Assembly: GCF_036178145.1 (NCBI RefSeq)
Contig: NZ_CP108067.1
Span: 3,286,001 to 3,350,000, forward strand
Length of the DNA: 64,000 nt
Direction: 5' to 3'
Origin: Streptomyces sp. NBC_00273
GTDB taxonomy: Bacteria > Actinomycetota > Actinomycetes > Streptomycetales > Streptomycetaceae
Under the pieces are notes generated by a model. It saw only the letters and a program-made list of their open reading frames with translations, had not been told where the DNA came from and did not search any database. This document shows positions 8,690 to 17,169 of this stretch, one piece after another (position 1 is the first letter of the stretch; every line of letters starts with the position of its first letter). Made by a program: the position numbers and the translations under genes.

Positions 8690-8708
8690 TGGTGGCACAC
8701 ACGTGCGA

Positions 8709-9419
8709 TCAGAAATCGAAGCCGAGTTGGCCTCCGTTTTCCAGTTCCATCGACTCCTCGCTGCGACGCACCTTCTTGAGATGGCGCCACCGCGGCAGCG
8801 CGTCGAGGTACGACCACGAGAGCCGGTGGTAGGGGGTGGGCCCCAGCTCCTCCAGCGCCGCCCGGTGCACCGGCGAGGGGTACCCGGCGTTGGCGGCGAA
8901 GGCGAAGTCTTCGATTCCACCGCCCCGTTCCCCGAGTTCGGCCATCATGCGGTCGCGGCGGACCTTGGCGATGACCGAGGCCGCGGCGACGGCGATGCAG
9001 GACTGGTCGCCCTTGATCACCGTACGGACCCGCCAGGGCGGGCCGAGATAGTCGTGCTTACCGTCGAGTATCACCGCGTCGGGCCGCACCGGCAGCGCCT
9101 CCAGCGCGCGCTCCGCCGCCAGTCGGAGGGCGGCCGTCATCCCCAGTTCGTCGATCTCCTCGGGCGAGGAGTGCCCGAGTGCGTACGCGGTGACCCAGTC
9201 CTCCAGGACATCGAGCAGGGCGTCGCGCCGCTTGGGGGTGAGCAGTTTGGAGTCGGTGAGCCCGGCGGGCGGCCGGCGCAAGCCGGTGATCGCCGCACAC
9301 ACGGTGACGGGTCCGGCCCAGGCCCCTCGTCCGACTTCGTCGACCCCGGCGATGACCTTGGCGCCGGTGGTTGCACGGAGGGAGCGCTCGACGGTGTGGG
9401 TGGGTGCTTCGTACGGCAT
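8709..9419 (-). CDS. rnhB: Ribonuclease HII
   Basis: 236 residues from ATG 9419 ([14 protein letters not shown]...); an upstream GTG-type start would add 11 residues. Family motifs: '[19 protein letters not shown]' carries the first catalytic Asp-Glu pair, '[11 protein letters not shown]' the next Asp, then '[12 protein letters not shown]' and '[24 protein letters not shown]'. The enzyme cleaves the RNA strand of RNA/DNA hybrids and incises at single ribonucleotides in the cytoplasm. Having it near nrdJ fits a DNA precursor/genome-integrity neighbourhood, though they are not one operon. Confidence 0.95.
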   Translation of the reverse strand: MPYEAPTHTVERSLRATTGAKVIAGVDEVGRGAWAGPVTVCAAITGLRRPPAGLTDSKLLTPKRRDALLDVLEDWVTAYALGHSSPEEIDELGMTAALRLAAERALEALPVRPDAVILDGKHDYLGPPWRVRTVIKGDQSCIAVAAASVIAKVRRDRMMAELGERGGGIEDFAFAANAGYPSPVHRAALEELGPTPYHRLSWSYLDALPRWRHLKKVRRSEESMELENGGQLGFDF

Positions 9420-9534
9420 GGCGCCAGCAAGGTTACGCCGCCCCGAGCCCACTGCACACCCCCGCCCCGGTCCGACCCGCCCGAGATCGGACGCGAACCC
9501 CGCTCCGCGCGCCCCGCGCCGCCCCCGCCACGTC

Positions 9535-10137
9535 TCACGCCCTGAGCAACGGCACCATCACCTCGTCGATCAGCGCCGCGACGTCCGCATCCTCCCATTC
9601 GCTTCCGCACACCTTGGCGCGGTACATCAGCATCGCCGGAATGACATCCACGACAAACGGACCAGTCGCGTCCGGCCGCACGTCACCCCGCGCGATTCCG
9701 CGCTCCACAAGCTCCCTGATCAGCCGCTGGGCCGGCTCGTGCAGACCGGACCAGATGACTCCGTGAAACCGATCGGCATGCACGTGATCGCATTCGTGAA
9801 GCACCGACCGCAGAGCCTGCCCGGCGCGCGAGTGCATGACGTCCCGCGTGCTCACACACAGCAGATAGAGGTCCTCTCGGATCGAACCACAGTCGGGAAT
9901 GTCACCGATCCGCGGTAGGCCGCGACGCAGCGCATCGGCCACCAGGTCCGCCTTCGACGGCCAGCGGCGGTAGAGCGCCGCCTTGCCGGTGTGCGCGCCG
10001 GACGCGACGCCCTCCATGGTGAGCGCGTTCCAGCCGACCGTACTCAGCTGCTCCAACGCGGCGTCGAGAATCGCCCGTTCGAGCTCTGGACCCCGCCTAC
10101 GCCCCGGCGACGCCGCTGACCAGCGCGAACCCACCAT
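9535..10137 (-). CDS. TetR-family transcriptional repressor of the adjacent MFS gene
   Basis: 200 residues from ATG 10137, chosen because ggaggt sits six bases upstream; an upstream start would add 12 residues. The N-terminal helix-turn-helix reads '[48 protein letters not shown]', typical of TetR. The C-terminal domain (TetR_C type, '[33 protein letters not shown]') would bind the inducer. It is divergent from a DHA2 transporter, with two palindromic operators in the gap, so it most likely represses both itself and the pump. Confidence 0.92.
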   Translation of the reverse strand: MVGSRWSAASPGRRRGPELERAILDAALEQLSTVGWNALTMEGVASGAHTGKAALYRRWPSKADLVADALRRGLPRIGDIPDCGSIREDLYLLCVSTRDVMHSRAGQALRSVLHECDHVHADRFHGVIWSGLHEPAQRLIRELVERGIARGDVRPDATGPFVVDVIPAMLMYRAKVCGSEWEDADVAALIDEVMVPLLRA

Positions 10138-10182
10138 CTCCCCACCTCCGACCGGCTTGCGCGTTCGACGCACACGTTTTCA

Positions 10183-10212
10183 GCCTTAGTGAACGCTTGC
10201 GTTCACTAAGGC
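10183..10212. promoter_or_regulatory. TetR operator O1
   Basis: Perfect 14-bp arms GCCTTAGTGAACGC and GCGTTCACTAAGGC around TT. The core AGTGAACG-N4-CGTTCACT (10188-10203) recurs at O2. It lies 46 bp upstream of the tetR ATG and 67 bp upstream of the MFS GTG, so it could cover the tetR promoter. Confidence 0.85.
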
Positions 10213-10234
10213 GCGACTCCTACCGTGGACCCGC

Positions 10235-10254
10235 AGTGAACGAATGCGTTCACT
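10235..10254. promoter_or_regulatory. TetR operator O2
   Basis: AGTGAACG (10235-10242), AATG, CGTTCACT (10247-10254): identical core half-sites and spacing to O1, centred 47 bp away. It ends 24 bp before the MFS start codon, where it would block transcription of the pump. Confidence 0.85.
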
Positions 10255-10278
10255 ATTTCACTTTGGGGGGGATCCTCA

Positions 10279-11832
10279 GTGACAAGCTCTCAACTCGCCA
10301 CACCTCGGATACCGGGCGCGGCACGCCGGGAGGGGCGCCCCGGAGTGGCGCTCGCCGTCATCGCCGCGTGCCAGCTCATGGTCGTCCTCGACGCGACGAT
10401 CGTGAACATCGCACTCCCGCACATCCAGAGCGCCCTCGACTTCACCACCACAGACCTCTCGTGGGTGCTCAGCGCCTACACCCTCACCTTCGGCGGCCTG
10501 CTGCTGCTCGGCGGCCGGGCGGGCGACATCCTGGGCCGGCGCCGCGTGTTCCTGACCGGAATCCTGCTCTTCACCTTGGCCTCCCTGCTCGGCGGCTTCG
10601 CCCAGGAGCCCTGGCAGCTGCTCGCGGCCCGTGCCCTGCAGGGGGTCGGCGGTGCGATCGCCTCGCCGACCTCGCTCGCCCTGATCACCACGACCTTCCC
10701 CGAAGGCCCCGAGCGGAACCGGGCGTTCGGAGTGTTCGCCGCCGTCTCCGCAGGCGGCGGCGCGATCGGCCTGCTCGCCGGCGGCATGCTGACCGAGTGG
10801 CTCGACTGGCGCTGGGTCCTCTTCGTCAACGTGCCGATCGGCGTGCTGATCGCGGTCCTCACCCCGCTCTACATCACCGAGTCCGAGCGCCACCCCGGCC
10901 GCTTCGACATCGCCGGAGCCCTCACCTCCACCGGCGGCATGGCCTCGCTCGTGTACGGGTTCATCAGCGCCGCGGAGAAGGGTTGGCGCGACGCGATCAC
11001 CCTCGGCTCGTTCGCCGCGGCCCTGGTCCTGCTCGCGCTCTTCGTCGTCATCGAGTCGAAGGCCCGCGAGCCGATCATCCCGCTGCGCATGTTCGCCGAC
11101 CGCAACCGCACCGGCACCTACGTGATCATGCTCGGTCTCGCCGCCGCGATGTTCGGCATGTTCTTCTTCATCGTCCAGTTCGTGCAGAACGTACTGGGCT
11201 TCTCCCCGATCCAGTCCGGACTCGGCTTCCTGCCCGTGACGGTCGCCATCATCACCGCCGCCGGCCTCTCGCAGCGCTTCCTGCCGCGCTTCGGCCCCAA
11301 GCCGTTCATGGTCCTCGGGTCCGCGCTCACCGGGACCGGGCTGGCCTGGCTGACCTTCATCCGGACCGACAGCTCCTACGTCTCCGGAGTGCTCGGGCCG
11401 ATGCTGCTGTTCGGCTTCGGCATGGGCCTCAACTTCGTGACCCTCACCCTCACCGCCGTCTCCGGCGTGGCGCCGAAGGAGGCGGGTGCGGCCTCAGGAC
11501 TGCTCAACGCCAGTCAGCAGGTCGGCGGCTCGCTCGGCCTGTCCATCCTGGTCACGGTCTTCGGTACGGCCAGTCGTGACGAGGCCGCAAAGCAGGTCCC
11601 GTCCTTCATGGCGCAGGCGGACCCCGAACAGATCGCGGCCTTCAAGGAGACCGGTTTCCTGCCCGACCCCTGGGGCGACCTGGTCCTCGCCCACGGCATC
11701 TCCACCGCGTTCTACGCCGCCGTCGCCATGGCGGGCCTGGCCCTGGCCACCGCCCTGCTGGTGATCAGGGTGCGCAAGAGCGACCTGGAGGCCCTGGCCG
11801 GCGCTGCCGCGAAGGCCGGTCCGGCCGCCTGA
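10279..11832 (+). CDS. DHA2-family MFS drug efflux transporter
   Basis: 517 residues from a GTG at 10279. The first helix follows 'RPGVALAVIAACQLMVVLDATIVNIALPHI', with 'LDATIVNVALP' being motif D1 of 14-helix DHA2 pumps. Motif A reads 'GGRAGDILGRRRVF'; 'ARALQGVGGAIASPTSLALI' is motif B. About 14 hydrophobic segments can be counted, with the long central loop near residue 260. Expected role: proton-driven export of hydrophobic or cationic drugs from the cytoplasm. It is divergent from its TetR repressor and followed by a terminator hairpin. Confidence 0.92.
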   Translation: MTSSQLATPRIPGAARREGRPGVALAVIAACQLMVVLDATIVNIALPHIQSALDFTTTDLSWVLSAYTLTFGGLLLLGGRAGDILGRRRVFLTGILLFTLASLLGGFAQEPWQLLAARALQGVGGAIASPTSLALITTTFPEGPERNRAFGVFAAVSAGGGAIGLLAGGMLTEWLDWRWVLFVNVPIGVLIAVLTPLYITESERHPGRFDIAGALTSTGGMASLVYGFISAAEKGWRDAITLGSFAAALVLLALFVVIESKAREPIIPLRMFADRNRTGTYVIMLGLAAAMFGMFFFIVQFVQNVLGFSPIQSGLGFLPVTVAIITAAGLSQRFLPRFGPKPFMVLGSALTGTGLAWLTFIRTDSSYVSGVLGPMLLFGFGMGLNFVTLTLTAVSGVAPKEAGAASGLLNASQQVGGSLGLSILVTVFGTASRDEAAKQVPSFMAQADPEQIAAFKETGFLPDPWGDLVLAHGISTAFYAAVAMAGLALATALLVIRVRKSDLEALAGAAAKAGPAA

Positions 11833-11854
11833 ACGAGGTCTTCCGTACGGCGTC

Positions 11855-11892
11855 GGGGCCGGGCGCGGGAAGCGATCCCCACGCCCGGCCCC
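11855..11892. terminator. Terminator hairpin between MFS and DUF4153 genes
   Basis: GGGGCCGGGCG (11855-11865) pairs with CGCCCGGCCCC (11882-11892), and the flanking CGTAC/GTACG can extend it. It stands between convergent genes and could serve both strands. Confidence 0.6.
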
Positions 11893-11901
11893 GTACGAGT
11901 C

Positions 11902-11937
11902 CTCCCCGGACTCCCCGGACTCCCCGAACTCCCGGGA
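11902..11937. repeat. 9-bp tandem repeat, four units
   Basis: CTCCCCGGA is repeated at 11902, 11911, 11920 (CTCCCCGAA) and 11929 (CTCCCGGGA), with decaying copies after it. Non-coding, between convergent genes. No function seen. Confidence 0.6.
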
Positions 11938-11982
11938 ACCTCCCGTGAACCTCCGCGGGCCGACCAGGTCGACAGGGACGGC

Positions 11983-13662
11983 CTAGTACTCGACGCGGCT
12001 GCCGAAGGAACCGAGGCGCGAGCAGACCTCGTACGAGGCGGTCACCGGACGCTCGCGCAGGATCTGCCGGGCCTGGTACTCGCCCAGGCTCATCGCGTAC
12101 CAGGGCACGTCCCCGGCCTTGGCCATTTCGTCGTTGATCCCGTGCAGGGCGCAGGACCGCTGCGGCTCGGGCAGCCGGTCGAGGGCGGGAACGGCGTCCG
12201 CCGACAGGGACTGGAAGTAAAAAAGGTCGATCTTCGCGTCCGCCTCGAAGCGTGCCACGTTCCGCTCGGCGACCATCCCGTCCGGGGAGAGCAGTCCGAA
12301 GGCCAGGACGGCCGCGGCCGCACTGCCCGCGAACGCGCGCGCCAGCCAGCGTCCGCCGAACAGCCCGGCCGCCATGATCAGTACGATGACCAGCCCGAGC
12401 CACAGTTCCATCGCGGCCACCGACACGCGCAGCCTGGTCAGCCCGTACGCCTCCACGTACAGGTCCATCCGGCGCAACGCGGCGGCGACGACGACGAGCG
12501 TCAGCGCGCACAGCACCCCGAGGACGACGCGGACGAAGCGACGGTCGCCCGCTCCGGAGCGCGGGGCCCAGCGCAGGGCGAGCGCGATCACGGCGAGGGT
12601 GAGCAGGGTGGCCCAGAGCAGCTGCCAGAAGCCCTGACGGGCGTACTCGGCGTAGGTGAGCCCGGTGCTCCGCAGGACCTTGTCGTAGCCGCCGAACAGG
12701 ACCGCCAACTGGACGGCGTTGAAGCCGGCGAAGAGCAGGTTGAGCACGATCAGCGGAAGGGCCCATTCGACGCGGGAGCGCGGCTTGCCCGGGGCCACCT
12801 TGATCCGGTCCCAGCGCAGCGGAGCCGCGGCAGTGCGGGCCGCGGCGAGCGCGAGGACGGCGCCGAGGAGGAAGAGCATGAACCGGACGGGCCCGTCCTC
12901 GACCGACACGTCGGGCAGCAGGTCGCCCAGCAGATCGGCGAAGGCCGCGTCGGCGGAGGCGAACAGCGCGCCGAAGAGCAGCAGCAGCACGACGGCCACG
13001 ACGGTCGCCTTGACGACGGGCAGCCAGCGGTCCTTGCTGACCCCGCCGCGCGAGCGCAGCCCGGTCACCAGCCAGCCGATCCCGGACACGGCGGCGTCGA
13101 GGAACCCGAGCGGGCTGAGCAGGACGCCCGGCCAGGTGCGACTGCCGTGCAGGGCGAGCGCGCCCAGCAGGACGGCGGACAGGATCGCCAGCGTGGCCGG
13201 CCAGGCGGAGTCGCGCAGGGCCGGTACGGCGAGCAGGGCGAGACAGCCGATCACCCAGGCAACGGTCCAGGGCCGGGCGCTGCGGCGGGCCGCGCGGGCG
13301 GCGACGTACGCCGCGACGACGGCGGGCACCACCGCGAGCAGCAGGCCGGGGCCCATGCCGTCGCCGAGCAGCAGCGCGGTGGCGAGACCGGAGGCGAGGA
13401 CGGCGACGAGGGTCGCGGTCCGGATGGGAGCGGCCTCGGCGGGGCGCACCAGCGTGACCCAGGAGGGCGTGGCCGAGCGTTGCTGCACCTGCCAGGGGTT
13501 CCCGGGCACTGCGCCGGCCTGCGCCCACGGCGGTGGGCCGGCGACGCCGGTGTGTCTGCCGCCGGCCGGAAGGGGCCTCTCGGGCGAATCCCCAGCCGTG
13601 GCTTCTGTGTTGACCGCATCGTCGGTCCGGGCCTCGTTCGCCCCGCCGGTGTTCTCTGACAT
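11983..13662 (-). CDS. DUF4153/DUF4173-family polytopic membrane protein
   Basis: 559 residues from ATG 13662, preceded by gggaggg at a good distance. The first ~70 residues are hydrophilic and Pro-rich. After that come about 11-13 hydrophobic segments, e.g. 'TLVAVLASGLATALLL' and 'VVLLLLFGALFASADAAFADLLG' (the 'F.SADPVF..' signature of the family), then 'RRMDLYVEAYGLTRLRV'. The last ~110 residues form an extracytoplasmic or cytoplasmic tail ending in a Tyr. Members are usually described as membrane proteins of unknown role. It is a single gene, convergent with the MFS gene. Confidence 0.8.
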   Translation of the reverse strand: MSENTGGANEARTDDAVNTEATAGDSPERPLPAGGRHTGVAGPPPWAQAGAVPGNPWQVQQRSATPSWVTLVRPAEAAPIRTATLVAVLASGLATALLLGDGMGPGLLLAVVPAVVAAYVAARAARRSARPWTVAWVIGCLALLAVPALRDSAWPATLAILSAVLLGALALHGSRTWPGVLLSPLGFLDAAVSGIGWLVTGLRSRGGVSKDRWLPVVKATVVAVVLLLLFGALFASADAAFADLLGDLLPDVSVEDGPVRFMLFLLGAVLALAAARTAAAPLRWDRIKVAPGKPRSRVEWALPLIVLNLLFAGFNAVQLAVLFGGYDKVLRSTGLTYAEYARQGFWQLLWATLLTLAVIALALRWAPRSGAGDRRFVRVVLGVLCALTLVVVAAALRRMDLYVEAYGLTRLRVSVAAMELWLGLVIVLIMAAGLFGGRWLARAFAGSAAAAVLAFGLLSPDGMVAERNVARFEADAKIDLFYFQSLSADAVPALDRLPEPQRSCALHGINDEMAKAGDVPWYAMSLGEYQARQILRERPVTASYEVCSRLGSFGSRVEY

Positions 13663-13837
13663 CGGGTTCCCTCCCCTGTCGGCCGCCCCGGAGTTCAGGT
13701 TGGGGCGGCGATGCGGACAGGGTAGGCCGATGCGATGCAGTTTTGAACAGGATCAAAAGAGTGCTGTGGCAGGACCGTGACAATCGGAGGGGGATGTTCA
13801 CCACACGCCGAACGCACCCAAGGAGCCGGACGCGTCC

Positions 13838-13873
13838 AAGGCGTTGGACGGATCGAAGGCACTGGACGGATCG
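13838..13873. repeat. 18-bp tandem duplication in intergenic DNA
   Basis: AAGGCGTTGGACGGATCG (13838-13855) is followed directly by AAGGCACTGGACGGATCG. It lies in the 281-bp gap 13663-13943, upstream of the DUF4153 gene and downstream of the ADP-ribosylglycohydrolase gene. Several short frames cross it, none convincing. Confidence 0.6.
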
Positions 13874-13943
13874 AAGTCTCGGAACGCGCCCGAGGTGATG
13901 CACCGCGCCTACTCCCCGGCGCGGTCGGATCCGTCCACGGGCC

Positions 13944-14861
13944 TCAGCCCGCGGCGACCTCCGGGAGCCAGGCCGGCAGTGCCTCGGTACGCGCCAGCCA
14001 CGCGGCCGGCAGCACGGCGTCCCCGCGCGCCCCCAGCACCCCGCCGACGATCGCGCAGGTCGTATCGACGTCCCCGCCCACCTGCGCGGTGGTCCAGAAC
14101 GCCCCCTCGTAGTCGTCCAGCGCCCGCGCCGCCGACCACAGGGCGAACGGCACGGTGTCGTGGGCGCTCGTGCGCCGCCCGCAGCCCAGGACCGCCGCGA
14201 CCGTGGTGGCGTCGCCGTAGTCGAGCATGTCCCGCGCGCGCCGCAGCCCCGCGCCCACCGCGCTGCGCGGCACCAGTGCGATCACCCCGTCCAACAGGTC
14301 GGAGGCCTTCGGCGGGCCGTCGGTGCCCGCGGCCAGTGCCGCAGCAGCTGCGACGGCCATCGCCCCGCACACGGCCTCACGGTGCTGGTGGGTGGTGTAG
14401 GCGGAGATCTCCGCCTGGTGGGTGGCCTGCTCCGGATCGTCGGCGTACCAGGCACCGAGCGGTGCGATGCGCATCGCGGCGCCGTTGCCCCACGAGCCCT
14501 GCCCGTTGAACAGTTCGGCGGCCAGCGTGCGCCAGTCCTGCCCCTCCCGCACCAGACGCAGCATCCGGTTCACCGCGGGCCCGTAACCACGGTCGAAGTC
14601 GTGGTGATGGGCGAAGGAACTCGCGAGCGCGTCCTGGTCGATCCGCCCGTGGTCGGCCAGCACGGCCACCACCGAGCAGGCCATCTCGGTGTCGTCGGTC
14701 CACTGCCACGCCTCGGCGCCGGTGGGCAGCTCGCGCCGCTTGAGCAGCGGATAGTTCACGGGGACGAAGTACTGGGAGCCCAGGGCGTCACCCAGCGCCA
14801 GCCCTCGGAGGCTGGCCATGGCGCGCGCGTAGCGCCGTTCGGGAGTGGAATCAGGCGTCAT
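13944..14861 (-). CDS. ADP-ribosylglycohydrolase family protein
   Basis: 305 residues. Family motifs: 'RGLALGDALGSQYF' at the start, 'WQWTDDTEMACSV' carrying the Thr-Asp-Asp metal site, and 'AQVGGDVDTTCAIVGGVLGA' carrying the second Asp-Thr metal site of DraG/ARH-type dinuclear enzymes. It would remove ADP-ribose from proteins or small molecules. The gene precedes none of its obvious partners (no ADP-ribosyltransferase in the window). The stop of the upstream phosphatase gene is only 11 bp from its start, so the two are probably co-transcribed. Confidence 0.9.
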   Translation of the reverse strand: MTPDSTPERRYARAMASLRGLALGDALGSQYFVPVNYPLLKRRELPTGAEAWQWTDDTEMACSVVAVLADHGRIDQDALASSFAHHHDFDRGYGPAVNRMLRLVREGQDWRTLAAELFNGQGSWGNGAAMRIAPLGAWYADDPEQATHQAEISAYTTHQHREAVCGAMAVAAAAALAAGTDGPPKASDLLDGVIALVPRSAVGAGLRRARDMLDYGDATTVAAVLGCGRRTSAHDTVPFALWSAARALDDYEGAFWTTAQVGGDVDTTCAIVGGVLGARGDAVLPAAWLARTEALPAWLPEVAAG

Positions 14862-14872
14862 CGCGGGCCACT

Positions 14873-15532
14873 CTAGCCGTCCAGGTCATAAGGCTCGGGT
14901 GTGGTCCACCGCTCAAACGGGCGGTCCAACCGGTACCGGCGGTCCGGGCCGAGCAGGAGCGCCCGGAATTCGCCGTTGCCCGGATTGGAGAGGGCTTCGA
15001 ATTCGGCCACGGACCAGTGGAACCAGCGCATGCAGAACAGCCGCATCGTCAACCCGTGCGTCACCAGCAGTACGTTCTCGGGATGGTCGGGTGCCTCGAA
15101 GCTGCGGTAGAGGCTTTCCAGGAAGGATCCGACCCTGTCGTACACGTCGGCCCCCGACTCGCCCTGCGCGAACCGGTAGAAGAAGTGTCCGTACGCGTCC
15201 CGGTACGCCTTCTGCAGCCGTACGTCGTTCTGGTCCTGCCAGTTCCCCCAGTCCTGCTCGCGCAGGCGCGGCTCCTCGCGCATCCGCACCCGCGTCGGGT
15301 CCAGCCGGAGCTCCCGGAAGGTCTGCAGCGTGCGGCGGTACGGAGAGACGTACGCGCTGATCGTCTCGGTGCCGAAGAGCTCGCGCAGCCGGACGCCTGC
15401 CGCCGCCGCCTGCTCGCGCCCGGTAGGGGTCAGCCGCAGGGCGTGGTCGGGTTCCCTCTCGTACACCGAGTCGTCGGCGTTCCCCTCCGATTCCCCGTGT
15501 CGGACAAGGACGATGCGCCGTGGTCGAACCAT
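14873..15532 (-). CDS. Histidine phosphatase family protein
   Basis: 219 residues. 'IVLVRHGESEGN' is the phosphoglycerate mutase-like catalytic loop with the phospho-accepting His in RHG. 'VLLVTHGLTMRLFCMRW' supplies the second catalytic His, and 'GESGADVYDRV' the Glu region. Members remove phosphate from small metabolites or proteins, and the substrate cannot be told here. It reads into the ADP-ribosylglycohydrolase gene after 11 bp. Confidence 0.9.
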   Translation of the reverse strand: MVRPRRIVLVRHGESEGNADDSVYEREPDHALRLTPTGREQAAAAGVRLRELFGTETISAYVSPYRRTLQTFRELRLDPTRVRMREEPRLREQDWGNWQDQNDVRLQKAYRDAYGHFFYRFAQGESGADVYDRVGSFLESLYRSFEAPDHPENVLLVTHGLTMRLFCMRWFHWSVAEFEALSNPGNGEFRALLLGPDRRYRLDRPFERWTTPEPYDLDG

Positions 15533-15565
15533 CCCACGACCCTATTCGGCCTCGGGGCGGCCCGC

Positions 15566-15584
15566 CGACCGGGCACGCCGGTCG
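15566..15584. terminator. Small hairpin between YdbC-like and phosphatase genes
   Basis: CGACCGG (15566-15572), five bases, CCGGTCG (15578-15584). The stem is short and there is no T-run. It could weaken read-through between the two minus-strand genes. Confidence 0.35.
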
Positions 15585-15606
15585 ACCCCCGGCGGTCATC
15601 GTACGG

Positions 15607-16212
15607 TCATACCGTCCAGGAGGGTTCGAGGTCGACGACATCGCCGGTGAGGGCCTCGACATCGGCCTGGATCTGGGCACGGAGGGAGAGCCTCTCGACC
15701 CGCTCCTGCCGGTACTTGCCGTGCTCGGCGGCGGCGTGCCACATCGAGAGGACCAGGAACTCCCGCCCCGGGGCCTCGCCGAAGAGGCCCCGGACCATGC
15801 CGGGCGAGCCCGCCATGGCCGGATTCCACACCTTCTCCTGCATGAGGGCGAAGTGGTCGACCCGGCCCTCCCGGACCCGCGTGTGCGCGACCCGCACGAC
15901 GTCGGCATCGGTGAAGCGCGGCTCGAAGCCGGTCTTCACGTCGAAGCGATGGTCGAAGAGCGTGACCCGCAGATCGGTGTAGGTGCCGTTCTGGGAGGCG
16001 GCCAGCCGGTCGTGGGAGCGGGCCATGAAGGAGTCGTAGAAGGACCGGCTCTCCCAGAATGCGAAGACATGCGCGACCCCCTGCCGGCCCCGGCTCCAGC
16101 CGCCGCCCTGCCCCCGGAATCCCGGCTCACCCGGCAGCCCCGCCCATTTTCGCTGCCCGCGCTCGAACCCGCGTCGGTCCGTCACCGTGCAGCGAATCCA
16201 CTTGACCAGCAC
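15607..16212 (-). CDS. YdbC/DUF4937-type protein
   Basis: 201 residues starting MLVKWIRCTVTDRRGFERGQ, then 'WAGLPGEPGFRGQGGGWSR...AHVFAFWESRSFYDSFMARSHDRLAASQNGTY'. This 'WESRSFYDSFM..HD' pattern is that of the YdbC-like DUF4937 family, a dimeric alpha/beta-barrel fold related to heme-degrading and antibiotic monooxygenases. The second half ('HFALMQEKVWNPAMAGSPGMVRGLFGEAPGREFLVLSMWHAAAEHGKY') looks like a repeat of that fold. Biochemical role unknown. Recognised from memory only. Confidence 0.65.
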   Translation of the reverse strand: MLVKWIRCTVTDRRGFERGQRKWAGLPGEPGFRGQGGGWSRGRQGVAHVFAFWESRSFYDSFMARSHDRLAASQNGTYTDLRVTLFDHRFDVKTGFEPRFTDADVVRVAHTRVREGRVDHFALMQEKVWNPAMAGSPGMVRGLFGEAPGREFLVLSMWHAAAEHGKYRQERVERLSLRAQIQADVEALTGDVVDLEPSWTV

Positions 16213-16244
16213 GGCGCCATCGTACGGGCCAGGCGCGGCCCCGG

Positions 16245-17084
16245 TCAGTCCTCGGCGCGGTGGATCCGCACCAGTTCTGCCGCGTCCCGCTCGGGCAACC
16301 GAAGCCCGAACTCCTGGTCGAGCACTGCGAGCAGCTCGTCCGGGCCGACGATCTCCTCATCGGCGCGGCCGTCGGGGTGCAGCCGGGTGAGTTCCCGCCC
16401 GACGAGCGCCCGGCGGACGCCGTCTCCCGGGCGCTGGACGATCAACCGCCCGGCAAAGGAAGAGGAAGGGTGGCTGGAGCTGTAGTGGTTGAGTACGACG
16501 TAGTCGACGGGGTGGTAGTGCTGCGGGGAGAAGGCGTACAGGTCTCGCCAGGTGTCTCCGCGCAGCAGGCACAGCGCCAGGACGCCGTCCTGCTCCTCAC
16601 GGACGCGGTACGTCCACTCACCCTGCTGCACGTCGGCGCCCGGCCGTCCCAGCGGCACCGGCTCCCGAGGCCCCTGGAACCCGAACCCGACGTCGCACAG
16701 CCACCGTTCACCCTCGACGGTGACGACGAGGACGGCGTGCGTCACCGCGAGGACGGAGTCCCCGCGGGTGCGGGTGCGGGCACCGCGCCCGGAGACCTCG
16801 AAGCCGATCCGCTCCAGGGCGGCGGCCAGCAGCGAGTTCTGCTCGTAGCAGTAGCCGCCGCGGCGGCTGTGCACGAGTTTGTCCTCGATCGACTTGAGGT
16901 CCAGCGCGACGGGGCGGCCGAGCAGGACGTCCAGGCTCTCGAAGGTGATGGCGGCGGTGTGGGCGCGGTGCACTGCGTACAACGTGCGGAGGTCCGGACG
17001 GAGTTCCCCGGACGACCCCCGGTCCGACTGATATCCGATCCGCTCCAGATACGCGTCCAGGTCCAGCTCGTCACCGCTCCACAT
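16245..17084 (-). CDS. nat: Arylamine N-acetyltransferase
   Basis: 279 residues from ATG 17084 (a GTG lies one codon upstream). The catalytic triad is readable: Cys79 in 'RRGGYCYEQN', His116 in 'VTHAVLVV', Asp131 in 'CDVGFG'. The N-terminus 'YLERIGY' and 'AHTAAITFESLDVLLGRPVALDLKSIEDKLV' fit the family, and the length is normal. It transfers acetyl from acetyl-CoA to arylamines or hydrazines, or forms amides in rifamycin-type biosynthesis; here no polyketide genes are nearby, so detoxification is the simplest view. It stands alone, divergent from the DUF1152 gene. Confidence 0.93.
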   Translation of the reverse strand: MWSGDELDLDAYLERIGYQSDRGSSGELRPDLRTLYAVHRAHTAAITFESLDVLLGRPVALDLKSIEDKLVHSRRGGYCYEQNSLLAAALERIGFEVSGRGARTRTRGDSVLAVTHAVLVVTVEGERWLCDVGFGFQGPREPVPLGRPGADVQQGEWTYRVREEQDGVLALCLLRGDTWRDLYAFSPQHYHPVDYVVLNHYSSSHPSSSFAGRLIVQRPGDGVRRALVGRELTRLHPDGRADEEIVGPDELLAVLDQEFGLRLPERDAAELVRIHRAED

Positions 17085-17169
17085 CACTGACCATCTCCCC
17101 GTTGCCCCGCCTCGTCGGCCATCGCACTGCCGAGAATTCGCAGGCGCGTTGCCCTACGCACCCCGCACA

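Noticed and set aside
13794..13898. A 34-codon plus-strand frame with ggagggg before its ATG.
   Set aside because: The product is Arg/Thr-rich noise across an 18-bp tandem duplication, and all three frames there look equally repetitive.
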